A stretch of 40,044 bases of DNA, taken from contig CAMYLZ010000015.1 in NCBI GenBank assembly GCA_947259375.1, forward strand, positions 1-40,044, written 5' to 3'. The DNA is from an uncultured Parvularculaceae bacterium (GTDB taxonomy: Bacteria > Pseudomonadota > Alphaproteobacteria > Caulobacterales > Parvularculaceae). A model generated the notes under the pieces. That model did not search any database. It was not told the DNA's origin and was given only the letters and a program-made list of their open reading frames with translations. How positions within the stretch are numbered: position 1 is the stretch's first letter; every line of letters begins with the position of its first letter. Below are positions 1 to 8,828 of this stretch, piece by piece. The position numbers were made by a program, and so were the translations under genes.

Positions 1-1085
1 GCGAGCGGCCACCGCGCGCGCGGCGCCATGGCGAGCGCGGCGGCGCGGTCGGGAACCAGCCCTGCGGCCATGCGTTCGGCCCCCGCCCAGGCGATCATTG
101 CGCCATTATCGGTGCAATATTTTGCGGGCGGGGTGATCAACCGCCAGGATTTTGCTGCACATAATTGCTGCAGCTTTTGATTGATTGCGGCGTTGGCGGC
201 GACCCCGCCGGCGACCACTAGTCGCCTGCCGGCCTGCGCCCCGCCGGCGTCACACGTGCGCGTTTCCATCATCTCCATGGCTTTTTGCGACCGCTGGGCG
301 AGATGGCGGGCGGCCGCCATCTGGAAGGAGGCGGCGACATCCGCGACATCCTGCGCATCCGGCGCATCGATGCTCTCCGCTGTTTCGCGCACCGCTGTCT
401 TGAGGCCCGAAAAAGAAAAGTCGCAACCTTCGCGCCGTTTCAACGGTTCGGGCAAGGGGAAACGGTCCGCGCGGCCTTGCCTGGCGGCGGCCTCGACATT
501 CGGCCCGCCGGGCGCCGCAAGCCCGAGCAGCTTCGCGGTCTTGTCGAAGGACTCGCCCGCCGCATCATCGATGGTGGTGCCGAGGCGCTCATAATCGCCG
601 ACCCCGCCAACGCGGATCAACTGCGTGTGGCCGCCGGAAATCAGCAAAAGCAGGTAAGGGAAGGCGGCGTCCTCGGTCATGCGAACGGATAATGCGTGGC
701 CTTCAAGGTGATTGACCGGAATCAGCGGCAGGTCATGGGCGATGGCGATGGCCTTGGCCGTGGTCAGCCCGACCATGACGCCGCCGACAAGCCCCGGGCC
801 GGCGGTGGCGGCGACGGCGTCGAGCGCGTCAAAGCCAAGCCCCGCTTCTCTGACCGCGCGTTCGACCAACTGATCGAGCCGCTCCACATGGCTGCGTGCG
901 GCGATTTCCGGCACGACGCCGCCATAAGCCGCATGGTCTTCATGCTGCGCCCAGACTGCATTAGAGAGGATCTCGCGCGCGCCGCCGCGATGCACGCGCA
1001 CCACCGCCGCCGCCGTGTCGTCGCAGCTCGTTTCAATCCCGAGGACGGTCAGTCCGTCGTCATCTCTCGCTGGGGGCGTGCTCAT
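1..1085 (-). CDS. tsaD: tRNA N6-adenosine threonylcarbamoyltransferase TsaD (3' end outside window)
   Basis: TsaD transfers the threonylcarbamoyl group from TC-AMP to A37 of ANN-decoding tRNAs, working with TsaB and TsaE in the cytoplasm. Reading the minus strand from ATG at 1085 gives a start that runs into VLGIETSCDDTAAAVV, the ASKHA nucleotide-binding entry of the family. Later come NHLEGHAL with the two metal-binding histidines, LLISGGHTQL, FSFSGLKTAVR and VVAGGVAANAAI. The frame stays open for 361 codons to the window edge and ends in APRARWPL, typical of the extreme C-terminus, so only a few codons are missing. The gene diverges from hemC with a 116-bp gap, the common alphaproteobacterial arrangement. 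Identity is certain; only the stop is unseen. Confidence 0.96.
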   Translation of the reverse strand, partial: MSTPPARDDDGLTVLGIETSCDDTAAAVVRVHRGGAREILSNAVWAQHEDHAAYGGVVPEIAARSHVERLDQLVERAVREAGLGFDALDAVAATAGPGLVGGVMVGLTTAKAIAIAHDLPLIPVNHLEGHALSVRMTEDAAFPYLLLLISGGHTQLIRVGGVGDYERLGTTIDDAAGESFDKTAKLLGLAAPGGPNVEAAARQGRADRFPLPEPLKRREGCDFSFSGLKTAVRETAESIDAPDAQDVADVAASFQMAAARHLAQRSQKAMEMMETRTCDAGGAQAGRRLVVAGGVAANAAINQKLQQLCAAKSWRLITPPAKYCTDNGAMIAWAGAERMAAGLVPDRAAALAMAPRARWPL

Positions 1086-1201
1086 TTGGCCGCTTGCCTC
1101 ATCCTTCGCGGTTGCGTTAAGCGCTTGGACCTCAAAAGCGCTATAGGGCGCAAGGGGTCCGCGTGAAAATCGCGGCGAGAACCGTTTTCGAGGCAAAATG
1201 A

Positions 1202-2155
1202 GTGCTAAATAACAAGCTTTTTCCCATTGCCAGCCGCCGTTCGCCGCTGGCCATTGCCCAGACCGAACTGGTGCGCGCGCAGATCGCCCGGATCGCCGGC
1301 ATGACGATGGACCGCGCGCCGATCCGCGATTTTGTCTCGTCGGGTGATAAGAACCTCGCCGGATCGTTGGCTGAGGTGGGCGGCAAAGGGCTTTTCACCA
1401 AGGAAGTCGAAGACGCCCTGTTGAACGGCGAGGCGCGTTTTGCCGTCCATTCGATGAAGGACATGCCGGTCGAAACGCCGCCAGGGCTGGTGGTCGCGGC
1501 GGTCCCGCCCCGTGAAGACCCGCGCGATGCGTTTCTCTCATCCAGCGTCGCGTCACCATGGGATCTGCCCCGGGGCGCGCGTATCGGCTCCGCATCGGTG
1601 CGCCGCGTGGCGCAGGTAAAATCCCGCCGCCCCGATCTCGAGACGGTGGTGCTGCGCGGTAATGTCGGCACGCGTCTTCAAAAACTCGGCGCGGGTGAGG
1701 CTGATGCGACGTTCCTTGCTTATGCAGGGCTCAAGCGCCTCGGCATGGCCGATGTCGCAAGCGCGGTGATGGCGCCTGACGATATGCTGCCCGCGCTTGG
1801 GCAAGGCGCGCTTTGCGTGCAGACCCGCGAGGATGACCACGAGGCGCGAGAGATTGCGGCCGCGCTTAATTGTGCGCGCACCGCCATATGCGTCGCTATG
1901 GAGCGCGCGTTCCTCGCCGGGCTTGACGGGTCTTGCCGGACGCCGATGGCCGGACTTGCGGTCATTGAGGGTGACGAAGTGCGGTTTCGCGGCGAGCTGT
2001 TGTCGCTCGATGGGGCCGAGCGCTTCGAGACCGAGCGACGTGTCGCCTATGCGCCGGACGCGATCGATGCTTCGGCGCGCGCCGGCGCGGATGCGGCCAG
2101 CGAAATCAGGGCCGCGGCCGGCCCCGAATTTTTCCGCCGTCTCGCCCAGCCTTGA
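1202..2155 (+). CDS. hemC: Porphobilinogen deaminase (hydroxymethylbilane synthase)
   Basis: HemC polymerises four porphobilinogens into hydroxymethylbilane in the tetrapyrrole (haem) pathway. The 317-residue product has the normal length. It shows IASRRSPLAIAQ near the N-terminus, GGKGLFTKEVEDALL at about 60-74, and HSMKDMP at 83-89 with the catalytic aspartate. The dipyrromethane-cofactor cysteine (about residue 245) lies in LDGSCRTPMAG. The start is GTG at 1202, with GAGG about 8 nt upstream. An ATG four bases earlier is out of frame and stops after four codons. hemD follows after 7 bp, so the two are surely co-transcribed. Confidence 0.97.
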   Translation: MLNNKLFPIASRRSPLAIAQTELVRAQIARIAGMTMDRAPIRDFVSSGDKNLAGSLAEVGGKGLFTKEVEDALLNGEARFAVHSMKDMPVETPPGLVVAAVPPREDPRDAFLSSSVASPWDLPRGARIGSASVRRVAQVKSRRPDLETVVLRGNVGTRLQKLGAGEADATFLAYAGLKRLGMADVASAVMAPDDMLPALGQGALCVQTREDDHEAREIAAALNCARTAICVAMERAFLAGLDGSCRTPMAGLAVIEGDEVRFRGELLSLDGAERFETERRVAYAPDAIDASARAGADAASEIRAAAGPEFFRRLAQP

Positions 2156-2162
2156 GGGCGCT

Positions 2163-2879
2163 GTGAGAATCCTCATTACCCGTGCTGAGCCGGATGCATC
2201 GGCCTTTGCGGATCAATGCCGCGCCCATGGGCTCGACCCGGTAATCGCGCCAGTAATGCGGATCGACATTCACAAAGCGGCCATTGGCCTTGCCGGCATC
2301 GCCGCGCTCGCTTTTACCTCGGCGAACGGAGTGCGCGCCTTTGCGGCGAATGAGGCGCGTCGCGACTTGCCGGTATTCGCGGTGGGCGCTGTCACGGCGG
2401 CGGCGGCGAAAGCGGCGGGTTTTCGCGATGTGCGCGCCGCAGGCGGCGATGTCGATACGCTCGCCGACCATATCGCTTCCGAAAGCGCCAAGCTTGAGGG
2501 CCGTCTATTGCATCTCGCCGGAGAGGACCGTGCCGGCGATCTGGTCGCGTCGCTTAAGGCGCGTGGTATCCTGGCGAAGCGCCAGACCCTTTATACCGCG
2601 CATGCGGCGCAGGCGCTGCCGCTCGAGGTTATTGATCTACTGAATGCCGATCCGCCGGAATGGACCGCGTTTTTCTCGCCGCGGACGGCGCGGCTTTTTA
2701 TCGAGCTTTCGCATGCGGCGGGGCTCGATGGCGTATTGACGCAAATCAGCGCCGCATGCCTCAGCCCTGCGGTGGCGGCCGCGGCGGGCGATCTCTGGCG
2801 GGCGAAATGCGTTGCAAGCGCGCGCAATGCTGCAAGTCTTATCGCCGCGATGCTTGACCATGGCGCAGCGCGTGGTTGA
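2163..2879 (+). CDS. hemD: Uroporphyrinogen-III synthase
   Basis: HemD closes and inverts ring D of hydroxymethylbilane to give uroporphyrinogen III. The GTG start at 2163 gives 238 residues beginning VRILITRAEPDASAFA, the usual HemD opening. The family is weakly conserved, but LAFTSANGVRAFA near residue 50, a central LEGRLLHLAGEDRAGDL and TAFFSPRTARLF (the typical F-x-S-P/S motif) all fit. The open frame extends upstream into hemC, but the GTG seven bases after the hemC stop is where homology starts. It sits between hemC and the Mic60/hemY genes. Identification rests on motifs and context together. Confidence 0.93.
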   Translation: MRILITRAEPDASAFADQCRAHGLDPVIAPVMRIDIHKAAIGLAGIAALAFTSANGVRAFAANEARRDLPVFAVGAVTAAAAKAAGFRDVRAAGGDVDTLADHIASESAKLEGRLLHLAGEDRAGDLVASLKARGILAKRQTLYTAHAAQALPLEVIDLLNADPPEWTAFFSPRTARLFIELSHAAGLDGVLTQISAACLSPAVAAAAGDLWRAKCVASARNAASLIAAMLDHGAARG

Positions 2880-2905
2880 GCGGACCGGCGCCGCAGCTTA
2901 TCTAG

Positions 2906-2983
2906 AATGTCGGTCAGGGACGTTGGACGAGGCCCGTCGACAAGGACGTTCGACAGGGACGTTCGACAGGGGCGTCCGGCAAG
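2906..2983. repeat. 13-bp tandem repeat in the Mic60-gene leader
   Basis: Six head-to-tail units of 13 bp fill the space between the hemD stop and the ribosome binding site of the next gene. Units at 2945-2957 and 2958-2970 are identical (GACGTTCGACAGG). Those at 2919-2931, 2932-2944 and 2971-2983 are diverged copies, and 2906-2918 is a poor sixth. A 13-bp period is not a multiple of three, so the array is unlikely to be maintained as coding sequence although one frame is open through it. Confidence 0.8.
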
Positions 2984-2993
2984 GGAGCAACCG

Positions 2994-4631
2994 GTGACGC
3001 AAGAGGGCGGCAAACAGGACGACGACAGGAAAGCCGAGGCTGAAAACGGCAATGCCGGCGACAGCGCCCCGGAGGTTGAGGCGGAAGTCGTCGCGGACGG
3101 CGCTGAGACATCAACCGGCGAGCACGCCTTCGATCCGGCGGACGAGGAAGTTGCGCCGGAGATTGAAGAGGCGCTTGCTGGCGCTGAAGCGGCGATGGGG
3201 CCGCGAAAATCCACCCTGACGCCCGGCGTCATGTTGTTCCTGGCCTTTGCAGCCATCGCGCTGATTGCGGTGGCGGTGTGGCGGCTGCAAACCGGCGGCG
3301 CTGATCGCAGCCCGTCGCCGGAAAACGCACCAGCGGCGCAAGAAACGTCGTCACATGAACCGCCCTCACAAGAACCGCCCTCACAAGAACTGTCCGCAGA
3401 GGAGCCGCCTGCATTTCCGGCGCCGGAAGGACGATCTGAAGACGCGGAACCCGCGCCCGAAGAGAAGATAATCAATCTTTCTGCTGATGACTTGCAGCCG
3501 AGCGAGCCAAGCGATGCGCCTGCGGATTCATTTCTACCGCCGGTGAGCGCGGGCGGTGCTGAAAAAATCGCCAACAGCGTTGAGGCCGGCGCCAAGGAAG
3601 CGATGCGCAGGCTGCGAGAGGAAAGCGCAGGCGAGGCGTCTGAAGCCGACCTGCGCAAACCCGGCCAAAATGATCTGCAAGCAGATGAAAATGGCGATGT
3701 GGAGGCGGCCTCTGACGAGGCGGGCATTGAAGCGCTGGAAGACGAGACGCCCGCTGTAACGCCCGACGAACCGAGCGCGGATGCGACAGTGCAAGAACCG
3801 ACTGACGAGGCGATGCTTCCCGCCGGCGCGCCCGTCTCCCCGGATGCCGGCAATGGAAATATCGCTGATGAAACGCTCCCCGGCGACAAGATCATGAATG
3901 ACCAATTCGCCGGCGAATTGGACGCCTTGCGCGGCGAGACCACGCGGCTCGAAGGGGCGCTCGCGGATGAGCGCGCGCGCAACGCGGCGCTGGCGGCGGA
4001 GATTGCCGTACTGCGCAAGAATTTCGAAACGGCGCTCGCCGCCCGCGAGCGGCAATATGAAGGCGAGCTTTCATCCATGCGCGCGTCCATCGAGAAAATA
4101 CAAAATAGCGGGATCCGGAACGCCAGCGATCGGTTGAAAGCCCCGCTGGCGGTAGAGGCGCTTCGCCGCAAGGTTGACGCCGGCGCGCCGTTTGAGAACG
4201 AATTGCGAGCCGTTGCAGCCTTCGCGCCTGATGATGCGGCGGCGCTTGCGCCATATGCCCGTGCCGGCGCGCCGACGGACGCCGCCTTGCGCGAGACATT
4301 CGGCGCTGCGGCGCGGGCGGGGCTCGCGGCCGCTGGCCAGGCGCAGGCCGGCGACAATTGGGGCGCGCAATTGCTGGCGCGCGCCCAGAGCCTGGTTTCC
4401 GTGCGGCCGGCGCAGCCGATCTCCGGCGACGGCGCGCGCGCGATTATTTCCCGGGCCGAGCAAGGCTTGCATGATGGCGACGCAGCGGTTGCGTTTTCCG
4501 AACTTGAGCGGCTCCCCGCCCCCGCGCAAGCGGCCATGTCGGACTGGATGGCGGCGGCGCACGCCCGAGCGGAAGCCTCGGCGGCGCTTAACCGGCTTTC
4601 GGCGCGGTTCAGCACAGGCGGGGCCGGGTAG
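2994..4631 (+). CDS. Mitofilin/Mic60 family inner-membrane protein (COG4223)
   Basis: Alphaproteobacterial Mic60 is the ancestor-type homologue of the mitochondrial crista-junction protein; it is anchored in the inner membrane and shapes intracytoplasmic or envelope membranes. The 545-residue product has an acidic N-terminus, one membrane segment at about 76-98 (LTPGVMLFLAFAAIALIAVA), and a long Pro/Glu/Ala-rich acidic linker. A heptad-like coiled coil follows at about 302-370, then a C-terminal mitofilin-like domain (about 382-543) containing FENELRAVAAFAPDDAAALAPYA. I chose GTG at 2994, 6 nt after GGGAG. An in-frame ATG at 2907 would add 29 residues encoded by the 13-bp repeat and has no good ribosome site. 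Position between hemD and hemY is the conserved location of this family. The linker also holds a 15-nt tandem repeat. Confidence 0.85.
   Translation: MTQEGGKQDDDRKAEAENGNAGDSAPEVEAEVVADGAETSTGEHAFDPADEEVAPEIEEALAGAEAAMGPRKSTLTPGVMLFLAFAAIALIAVAVWRLQTGGADRSPSPENAPAAQETSSHEPPSQEPPSQELSAEEPPAFPAPEGRSEDAEPAPEEKIINLSADDLQPSEPSDAPADSFLPPVSAGGAEKIANSVEAGAKEAMRRLREESAGEASEADLRKPGQNDLQADENGDVEAASDEAGIEALEDETPAVTPDEPSADATVQEPTDEAMLPAGAPVSPDAGNGNIADETLPGDKIMNDQFAGELDALRGETTRLEGALADERARNAALAAEIAVLRKNFETALAARERQYEGELSSMRASIEKIQNSGIRNASDRLKAPLAVEALRRKVDAGAPFENELRAVAAFAPDDAAALAPYARAGAPTDAALRETFGAAARAGLAAAGQAQAGDNWGAQLLARAQSLVSVRPAQPISGDGARAIISRAEQGLHDGDAAVAFSELERLPAPAQAAMSDWMAAAHARAEASAALNRLSARFSTGGAG
3345..3389. 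repeat. 15-nt in-frame tandem repeat in the Mic60 linker
   Basis: Two identical 15-nt units, 3360-3374 and 3375-3389 (CCGCCCTCACAAGAA), follow a diverged copy at 3345-3359. They encode a (S-x-E-P-P) type peptide repeat in the disordered Pro/Glu linker just after the membrane anchor. The unit length is a multiple of three, so copy-number change would keep the frame and only alter linker length. Confidence 0.8.
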
Positions 4632-4637
4632 GCGTAT

Positions 4638-6218
4638 ATGATCCGTATTCTGATATTTTTGCTGGGCGTCGTCTTTTTTGCGGGCGCCATCACGCTGCTC
4701 GCCAGTTTCGACAGCCGCATCACCGGCGAAGCGTTCGGCTTGCGCTTTGACGGGCCTTCGGGGCTCATTCTGGGCGCGGCGATCGCGGCGTTTCTCGCGG
4801 CGATCTATCTCACCCACAAGGTCAAGGACATCATGGCGTGGCCGGCCAAGCTGCGCGCACGCGAGGCGGCGGCGCGCCGCGAACGCGGCGTCGCGGCGTT
4901 GACGCGCGGACTTGAAGCGGTGGCGGTGGGCGATGGCGAGGATGCGGCGCATCATGCGCGGATTGCGCGCCGGCATCTCGACGACGTTGCGCTGACACGG
5001 CTGTTGACGGCGCAGGCGGCGCAACTTTCCGGTGATCAGATCGCCGCGCAGTCGAGCTTTTCAGCAATGCTGGAAGCGCCGGAGACGGAGTTTCTCGGCC
5101 TGAAAGGGCTTTATGCGCAGGCGATGGCGGCGGGCGACCATGACGGCGCCAAGCGCTACGCCGAGCGGGCGTTTCGCCTGCGTCCGAATGCAGCTTGGGC
5201 GTTTCAATCGGTGTTTGAACTGGGGCTTGAGCGTGGCGCTTGGCGCGAAACGCGCGATGTGCTGCGACAGGCGCGCAAGAATAATCTCGTGCCCGCCGAC
5301 AAGGCGGATCGCGCGCGCGCGGCGCTTTTCACCGCGGATGCCTATGCGGTGCAGGAGAGCGACGCGCCCGCCGCGCTCAGTGAATTAGAAGCGGCGTTGA
5401 AGCTTGAGCCGGAATTCGCTCCGGCGGCGCTACTTGCGGGCGAGCTTTATCTCAAAGAGGGAAAGCGCGGAAAAGCGGCGCGGGTGATCGAGGCGGCGTT
5501 TGCCGGCGCCGCCCATCCGGCGCTGATCAAGTTTTATGACCGTCTTTACAAGGACGACCCGGCGGAAAAACGCGCTGATCGCTTGCGCAAGCTGGCGGAG
5601 AAAAATCCGGGCGCCGATGAGGCGGCGCTATTAAAGGCGCGCGCCGCGACGCTTGAAGGCGGCTGGCGCGAAGCCATCGACATTCTGGAGCCGGTGGTGG
5701 CGGACGGCGCGACCGCAGTTGCATTCGCGCTGATGGCCAAGGCGGCGGCGGGGCTGAACGGCGAAGAGGCCGCCAAACCCTGGCTGGAACACGCGGCCGC
5801 TGCACCGCGCGACCCGCGCCCCGGCGCGGAAGGCGCCTTTCATCTGACCCGCGAGGGCTGGGCGCGGCTGGTGCGCGAATATATGGCGTTTGCGCGCTTG
5901 GCGCCGCCGCCGCTTGAAGAAACGGCGGAAGGCCTGTCGGCGGAGGAAATGCGCCTGCTGCTGGCGCCCCCGCCAGCAGTTGAAACTCCGGCGGCGCCGG
6001 AAGAACCGCAAGCTTCAGAAGGAGCGGCCGCCACTGAGACGCCGGAACAAACGCCGGAGCCGGAAAGCGCCATATTGGCGAAAGACGATGCGTCCCCACA
6101 TGCTCCGCAAACGGAAGAAGTGCCGCCAGCGGGCGCCGTCAAACATGACGAGGACGATCACATCCATAATGACGAAGAGGCTGAACGCGCCGCCGCCGCC
6201 GCGCGGGAGGTTTCCTAG
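4638..6218 (+). CDS. hemY: HemY family TPR membrane protein
   Basis: This is the HemY of the proteobacterial hem clusters, a membrane-anchored tetratricopeptide protein, not the protoporphyrinogen oxidase that shares the symbol; its biochemical role is unsettled. The 526-residue product starts with a membrane segment (about 3-23), a short loop, and a second one (about 43-60). Then come LTHKVKDIMAWPAKLRAREA and helical TPR repeats through about residue 400. The last 120 residues are a Pro/Glu/Ala-rich acidic tail, likely disordered, unusually long and His/Asp/Glu-rich at its end. The gene starts 6 nt after the Mic60 gene and is in the same operon. Its stop is only 2 bp from the stop of the convergent acyl ligase. 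Confidence 0.9.
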   Translation: MIRILIFLLGVVFFAGAITLLASFDSRITGEAFGLRFDGPSGLILGAAIAAFLAAIYLTHKVKDIMAWPAKLRAREAAARRERGVAALTRGLEAVAVGDGEDAAHHARIARRHLDDVALTRLLTAQAAQLSGDQIAAQSSFSAMLEAPETEFLGLKGLYAQAMAAGDHDGAKRYAERAFRLRPNAAWAFQSVFELGLERGAWRETRDVLRQARKNNLVPADKADRARAALFTADAYAVQESDAPAALSELEAALKLEPEFAPAALLAGELYLKEGKRGKAARVIEAAFAGAAHPALIKFYDRLYKDDPAEKRADRLRKLAEKNPGADEAALLKARAATLEGGWREAIDILEPVVADGATAVAFALMAKAAAGLNGEEAAKPWLEHAAAAPRDPRPGAEGAFHLTREGWARLVREYMAFARLAPPPLEETAEGLSAEEMRLLLAPPPAVETPAAPEEPQASEGAAATETPEQTPEPESAILAKDDASPHAPQTEEVPPAGAVKHDEDDHIHNDEEAERAAAAAREVS

Positions 6219-6220
6219 CC

Positions 6221-8023
6221 TCACTCCGCCGCGTTCTTGACCTCGCCAGGCTCGTCATTGGCGGGTTTGAATTCCTGCGCCGGCGGCGTCGGGGCCGGCG
6301 CGCCTTCCGCCGGTTCGCTTTGCGGCAGTTTGGCTTCGAGTTTCGCCTCGTTCTTCGCGGCGGTCTTGGCGTCTTTTTGCGCCTGCTTTTGCTCCGCGCG
6401 TTCTTCGGCTTCGCGTTTTTTCAGCTTCTGCTTTGTCGGCGCCGGCGCCGCCTTGGCCGCTTCAATGGCGACAAGCCCTTCTTCGGCCAGCGTCTTGACC
6501 GCGAGATAATCGATCTTGCCGGTGCCGAGCACCGGGATTTCATCCACATGAACGATCTTTTTCGGCACGGCGATTTCCGGCACGCCATGGCTCTGCGCCC
6601 AGGAGAGCAGGAGGCCGCGCGGCGCGTCCTCGCGGTCGGTGACGAGGATCACCTGTTCGCCCTTTTTCGGGTCAGGCATGATCGTCGCGGCATGCATATT
6701 GTCAGGCCAGACGGCAGACGCGCAATTTTCGACGACCGCCAATGAGACCATCTCGCCGCCGATCTTGGCGAAGCGCTTAAGGCGTCCGCGGATCGACATA
6801 TAGTCATGCTTGTCGAAGGAAACGATGTCGCCGGTATCGTGCCAGCCGTCTTCCGGCTCGGCGACGACGCCCGGATTGTCCGGCGACAAATAGCCTTTCA
6901 TGATATTCGGTCCGCGCACGAACAGGCGGCCAGCGCCCTCGAGCCCGTCGACCGGGTCGATGCGCGCTTCAATGCAAGGCAGCAGTTTGCCGACCGTGCC
7001 CGAGCGAATGTCGCCGGGCTGGTTCGCGGCCACCACGGGCGCGGCCTCGGTGACGCCGTAGCCTTCCAGCACCTCGAAATCAAAGCGTTTTTCCGCCGCC
7101 TGCCGGGTCTCGTCGCGCACCCGTTCAGCGCCGCAAACAGCGATCCGCAAGGACGACATGCCGCCATCCGGGCTGGCGCGCATATATTGCGACAGGAAGG
7201 TGTCGGTAGCGAAAAGCACCGTCGATCCGGTCTCGAAGATCCGTTTGGGGATGATTTTCGTCTGCAAGGGCGAGGGGTGAAACACCACGGGATACCCGTT
7301 GAGGATTGGCCATAGCGCCCCGGCGGTCAGCCCATAGCAATGGAACGTCGGCAGGGGGTTGAAGAAAATATCCGTTGGCAACAGTTCCACATGTTCGGAG
7401 ATCTGTTCGATATTCGCCATGATGTTGCGGTGGGTGAGGACGACGCCTTTGGGCGCGCCTTCGGTGCCGGACGTGAAGAGAATGACGCCGGGGTCTTCCG
7501 AACTCGGCGTCGCCGCCAGAAGGGTCGGGAAGAGCGGGCCCAACAGCGCCAGCGCCTTGTCGCGCGGTTTGATTGCTGCACGGACGTCTTCGAGATAGAT
7601 GATTTGTGCAAATTCGCCGATTTCGCCGATCAGCTTTTCCAGCCCGGCCATCTCGACGAATTTGCGCGCGGTGACGACCTTGGTCACTTCCGCTGCGCGG
7701 CAGGCGGCGCGCAGGTTCTTCGCCCCGGCGGTGAAATTCAACATCGCCGGCACGCGGCCGCGTGAAAGCGTCGCGAACAGCGCGATGACGGCGCCCGCGC
7801 TTGTCGGCAGAAGTATGCCGACGCGTTCGTCCTTCGCAGTATGCCGCCCGAGCGCGCCGCCGAGCGCGAAGGCGGCGCGCGTGATTTCCTTATAGGTCAG
7901 CTTGCGGCCGTCTCCGTCGGTGATGGCCGCCTTGTCGGAACTCTGTTTGGCTGCGTTGCTCAGATAGGCCTGAAAAATAGCCCGCCGCGACCGGCGCTCA
8001 ATGCGCTTGACCGGATCACCCAT
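6221..8023 (-). CDS. AMP-dependent acyl ligase (Aas/AasS-like acyl-ACP or acyl-CoA synthetase)
   Basis: The 600-residue protein belongs to the ANL superfamily, which activates a carboxylic acid as acyl-AMP and then forms a thioester. The phosphate-binding loop TSGTEGAPKG lies at 184-193. Later motifs are LEGYGVTEAAPVV, the WHDTGDIVSFD hinge region, GRLKRFAKIGGEMVSL, and the C-terminal lysine motif in VLGTGKIDYLAVK. Overall it resembles the synthetase half of E. coli Aas (fatty acid:ACP ligase) without the N-terminal acyltransferase half. The last 70 residues are a Lys/Ala/Pro-rich tail outside the enzyme fold. Lysophospholipid recycling or exogenous fatty-acid activation is an inference; the acyl substrate cannot be read from sequence. 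It is monocistronic, with a likely promoter at 8064-8091. Confidence 0.88.
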   Translation of the reverse strand: MGDPVKRIERRSRRAIFQAYLSNAAKQSSDKAAITDGDGRKLTYKEITRAAFALGGALGRHTAKDERVGILLPTSAGAVIALFATLSRGRVPAMLNFTAGAKNLRAACRAAEVTKVVTARKFVEMAGLEKLIGEIGEFAQIIYLEDVRAAIKPRDKALALLGPLFPTLLAATPSSEDPGVILFTSGTEGAPKGVVLTHRNIMANIEQISEHVELLPTDIFFNPLPTFHCYGLTAGALWPILNGYPVVFHPSPLQTKIIPKRIFETGSTVLFATDTFLSQYMRASPDGGMSSLRIAVCGAERVRDETRQAAEKRFDFEVLEGYGVTEAAPVVAANQPGDIRSGTVGKLLPCIEARIDPVDGLEGAGRLFVRGPNIMKGYLSPDNPGVVAEPEDGWHDTGDIVSFDKHDYMSIRGRLKRFAKIGGEMVSLAVVENCASAVWPDNMHAATIMPDPKKGEQVILVTDREDAPRGLLLSWAQSHGVPEIAVPKKIVHVDEIPVLGTGKIDYLAVKTLAEEGLVAIEAAKAAPAPTKQKLKKREAEERAEQKQAQKDAKTAAKNEAKLEAKLPQSEPAEGAPAPTPPAQEFKPANDEPGEVKNAAE

Positions 8024-8063
8024 ATCCCTGACGCCCTTCTCGCCTTTGGCGTTTCGTTATCCC

Positions 8064-8091
8064 CCGATAGTTCTTGTTTATTGGCGGGCAA
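8064..8091 (-). promoter_or_regulatory. Candidate promoter for the acyl ligase gene
   Basis: On the minus strand TTGCCC (8091-8086) and TATCGG (8069-8064) are separated by 16 bp, about 40 bp before the ATG at 8023. This is close to the alphaproteobacterial sigma-70 consensus, but read by eye only. Confidence 0.35.
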
Positions 8092-8132
8092 TGTAGGCCA
8101 GCCGGGCGGAAAACGCCAGCAAGGCCGGTCCG

Positions 8133-8828
8133 TCAGGAGGCGCCGGAAATTTCCGCTTGGATTGCGGCCGCCGCCGCCGCAGGGTCGTCGGCGGCGATGA
8201 TCGGCCGGCCGACCACCAGATGGTCGGCGCCGGCGGCGATGGCGGCGGCGGGCGTGACCACCCGTTTTTGATCGTCGGCGGCCGCGCCGGCGGGGCGCAC
8301 GCCGGGGGTGACCACCAATAGCGCATCGCCGAATCGCGCCTTGATGGCGGCGGCTTCCTTTGCAGAGGCGATGACGCCGTCAGCGCCGGCTTTGGCGGCA
8401 AATTCGGCGCGCTTCAAAACCAGATCTTCAAGCTTCATGTCGATGCCTGCAGTTTTCAGGCTTTGCTGATTGAGGCTGGTGAGGACCGTGACGGCGAGGA
8501 TTTTAAGGCGCGGATCGTCGCCGCGCCCGTCAACCGCGCCTTTCAACACATCCGGCTCCGCATGAACGGTGAGGAAATCGCCGCCCAGCGCGCAAATGCT
8601 TTTCACGCCGCGCTCCACCGTCGCGCCGATATCGTGGAATTTGAAATCGAGAAAGACTTTCTTGCCGGCGCCCGACAGCCGCCGCGCAAGATCGAGCCCG
8701 CCGATCGGCATCAACTGATAGCCAATCTTGTAGAAACTTCCCGCCGCGCCGATCGTGTCGATGACGGCGTCCGCTTCGTCGATGCTCGGCAGGTCAAGGG
8801 CGATGATCAGGCGGTCTTGCGGGGTCAT
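8133..8828 (-). CDS. pyrF: Orotidine 5'-phosphate decarboxylase
   Basis: PyrF makes UMP by decarboxylating OMP, the last step of de novo pyrimidine synthesis. The 231-residue product starts MTPQDRLIIALDLPS. It carries the catalytic Asp-x-Lys-x-x-x-x-Asp set in DFKFHDIGAT (about 61-70), VTVLTSLNQ, VVTPGVRP and LVVGRPI, which bind the phosphate. Normal size for the bacterial type. A longer open frame reaches 8999, but the homology and the ATG at 8828 agree. That ATG overlaps the nth stop (ATGA), so translation is coupled to nth. Confidence 0.97.
   Translation of the reverse strand: MTPQDRLIIALDLPSIDEADAVIDTIGAAGSFYKIGYQLMPIGGLDLARRLSGAGKKVFLDFKFHDIGATVERGVKSICALGGDFLTVHAEPDVLKGAVDGRGDDPRLKILAVTVLTSLNQQSLKTAGIDMKLEDLVLKRAEFAAKAGADGVIASAKEAAAIKARFGDALLVVTPGVRPAGAAADDQKRVVTPAAAIAAGADHLVVGRPIIAADDPAAAAAAIQAEISGAS

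Noticed and set aside
2591-4768. 725-residue open frame on the minus strand opposite the Mic60 gene
   Set aside because: Ser/Ala low-complexity with no family pattern; it is the antisense image of the acidic Mic60 linker and also covers hemD and hemY ends.
6218-6221. Regulatory meaning of the 2-bp gap between the convergent hemY and acyl ligase stops
   Set aside because: Tight convergent ends are common in compact genomes; no terminator is visible there, so nothing further can be claimed.
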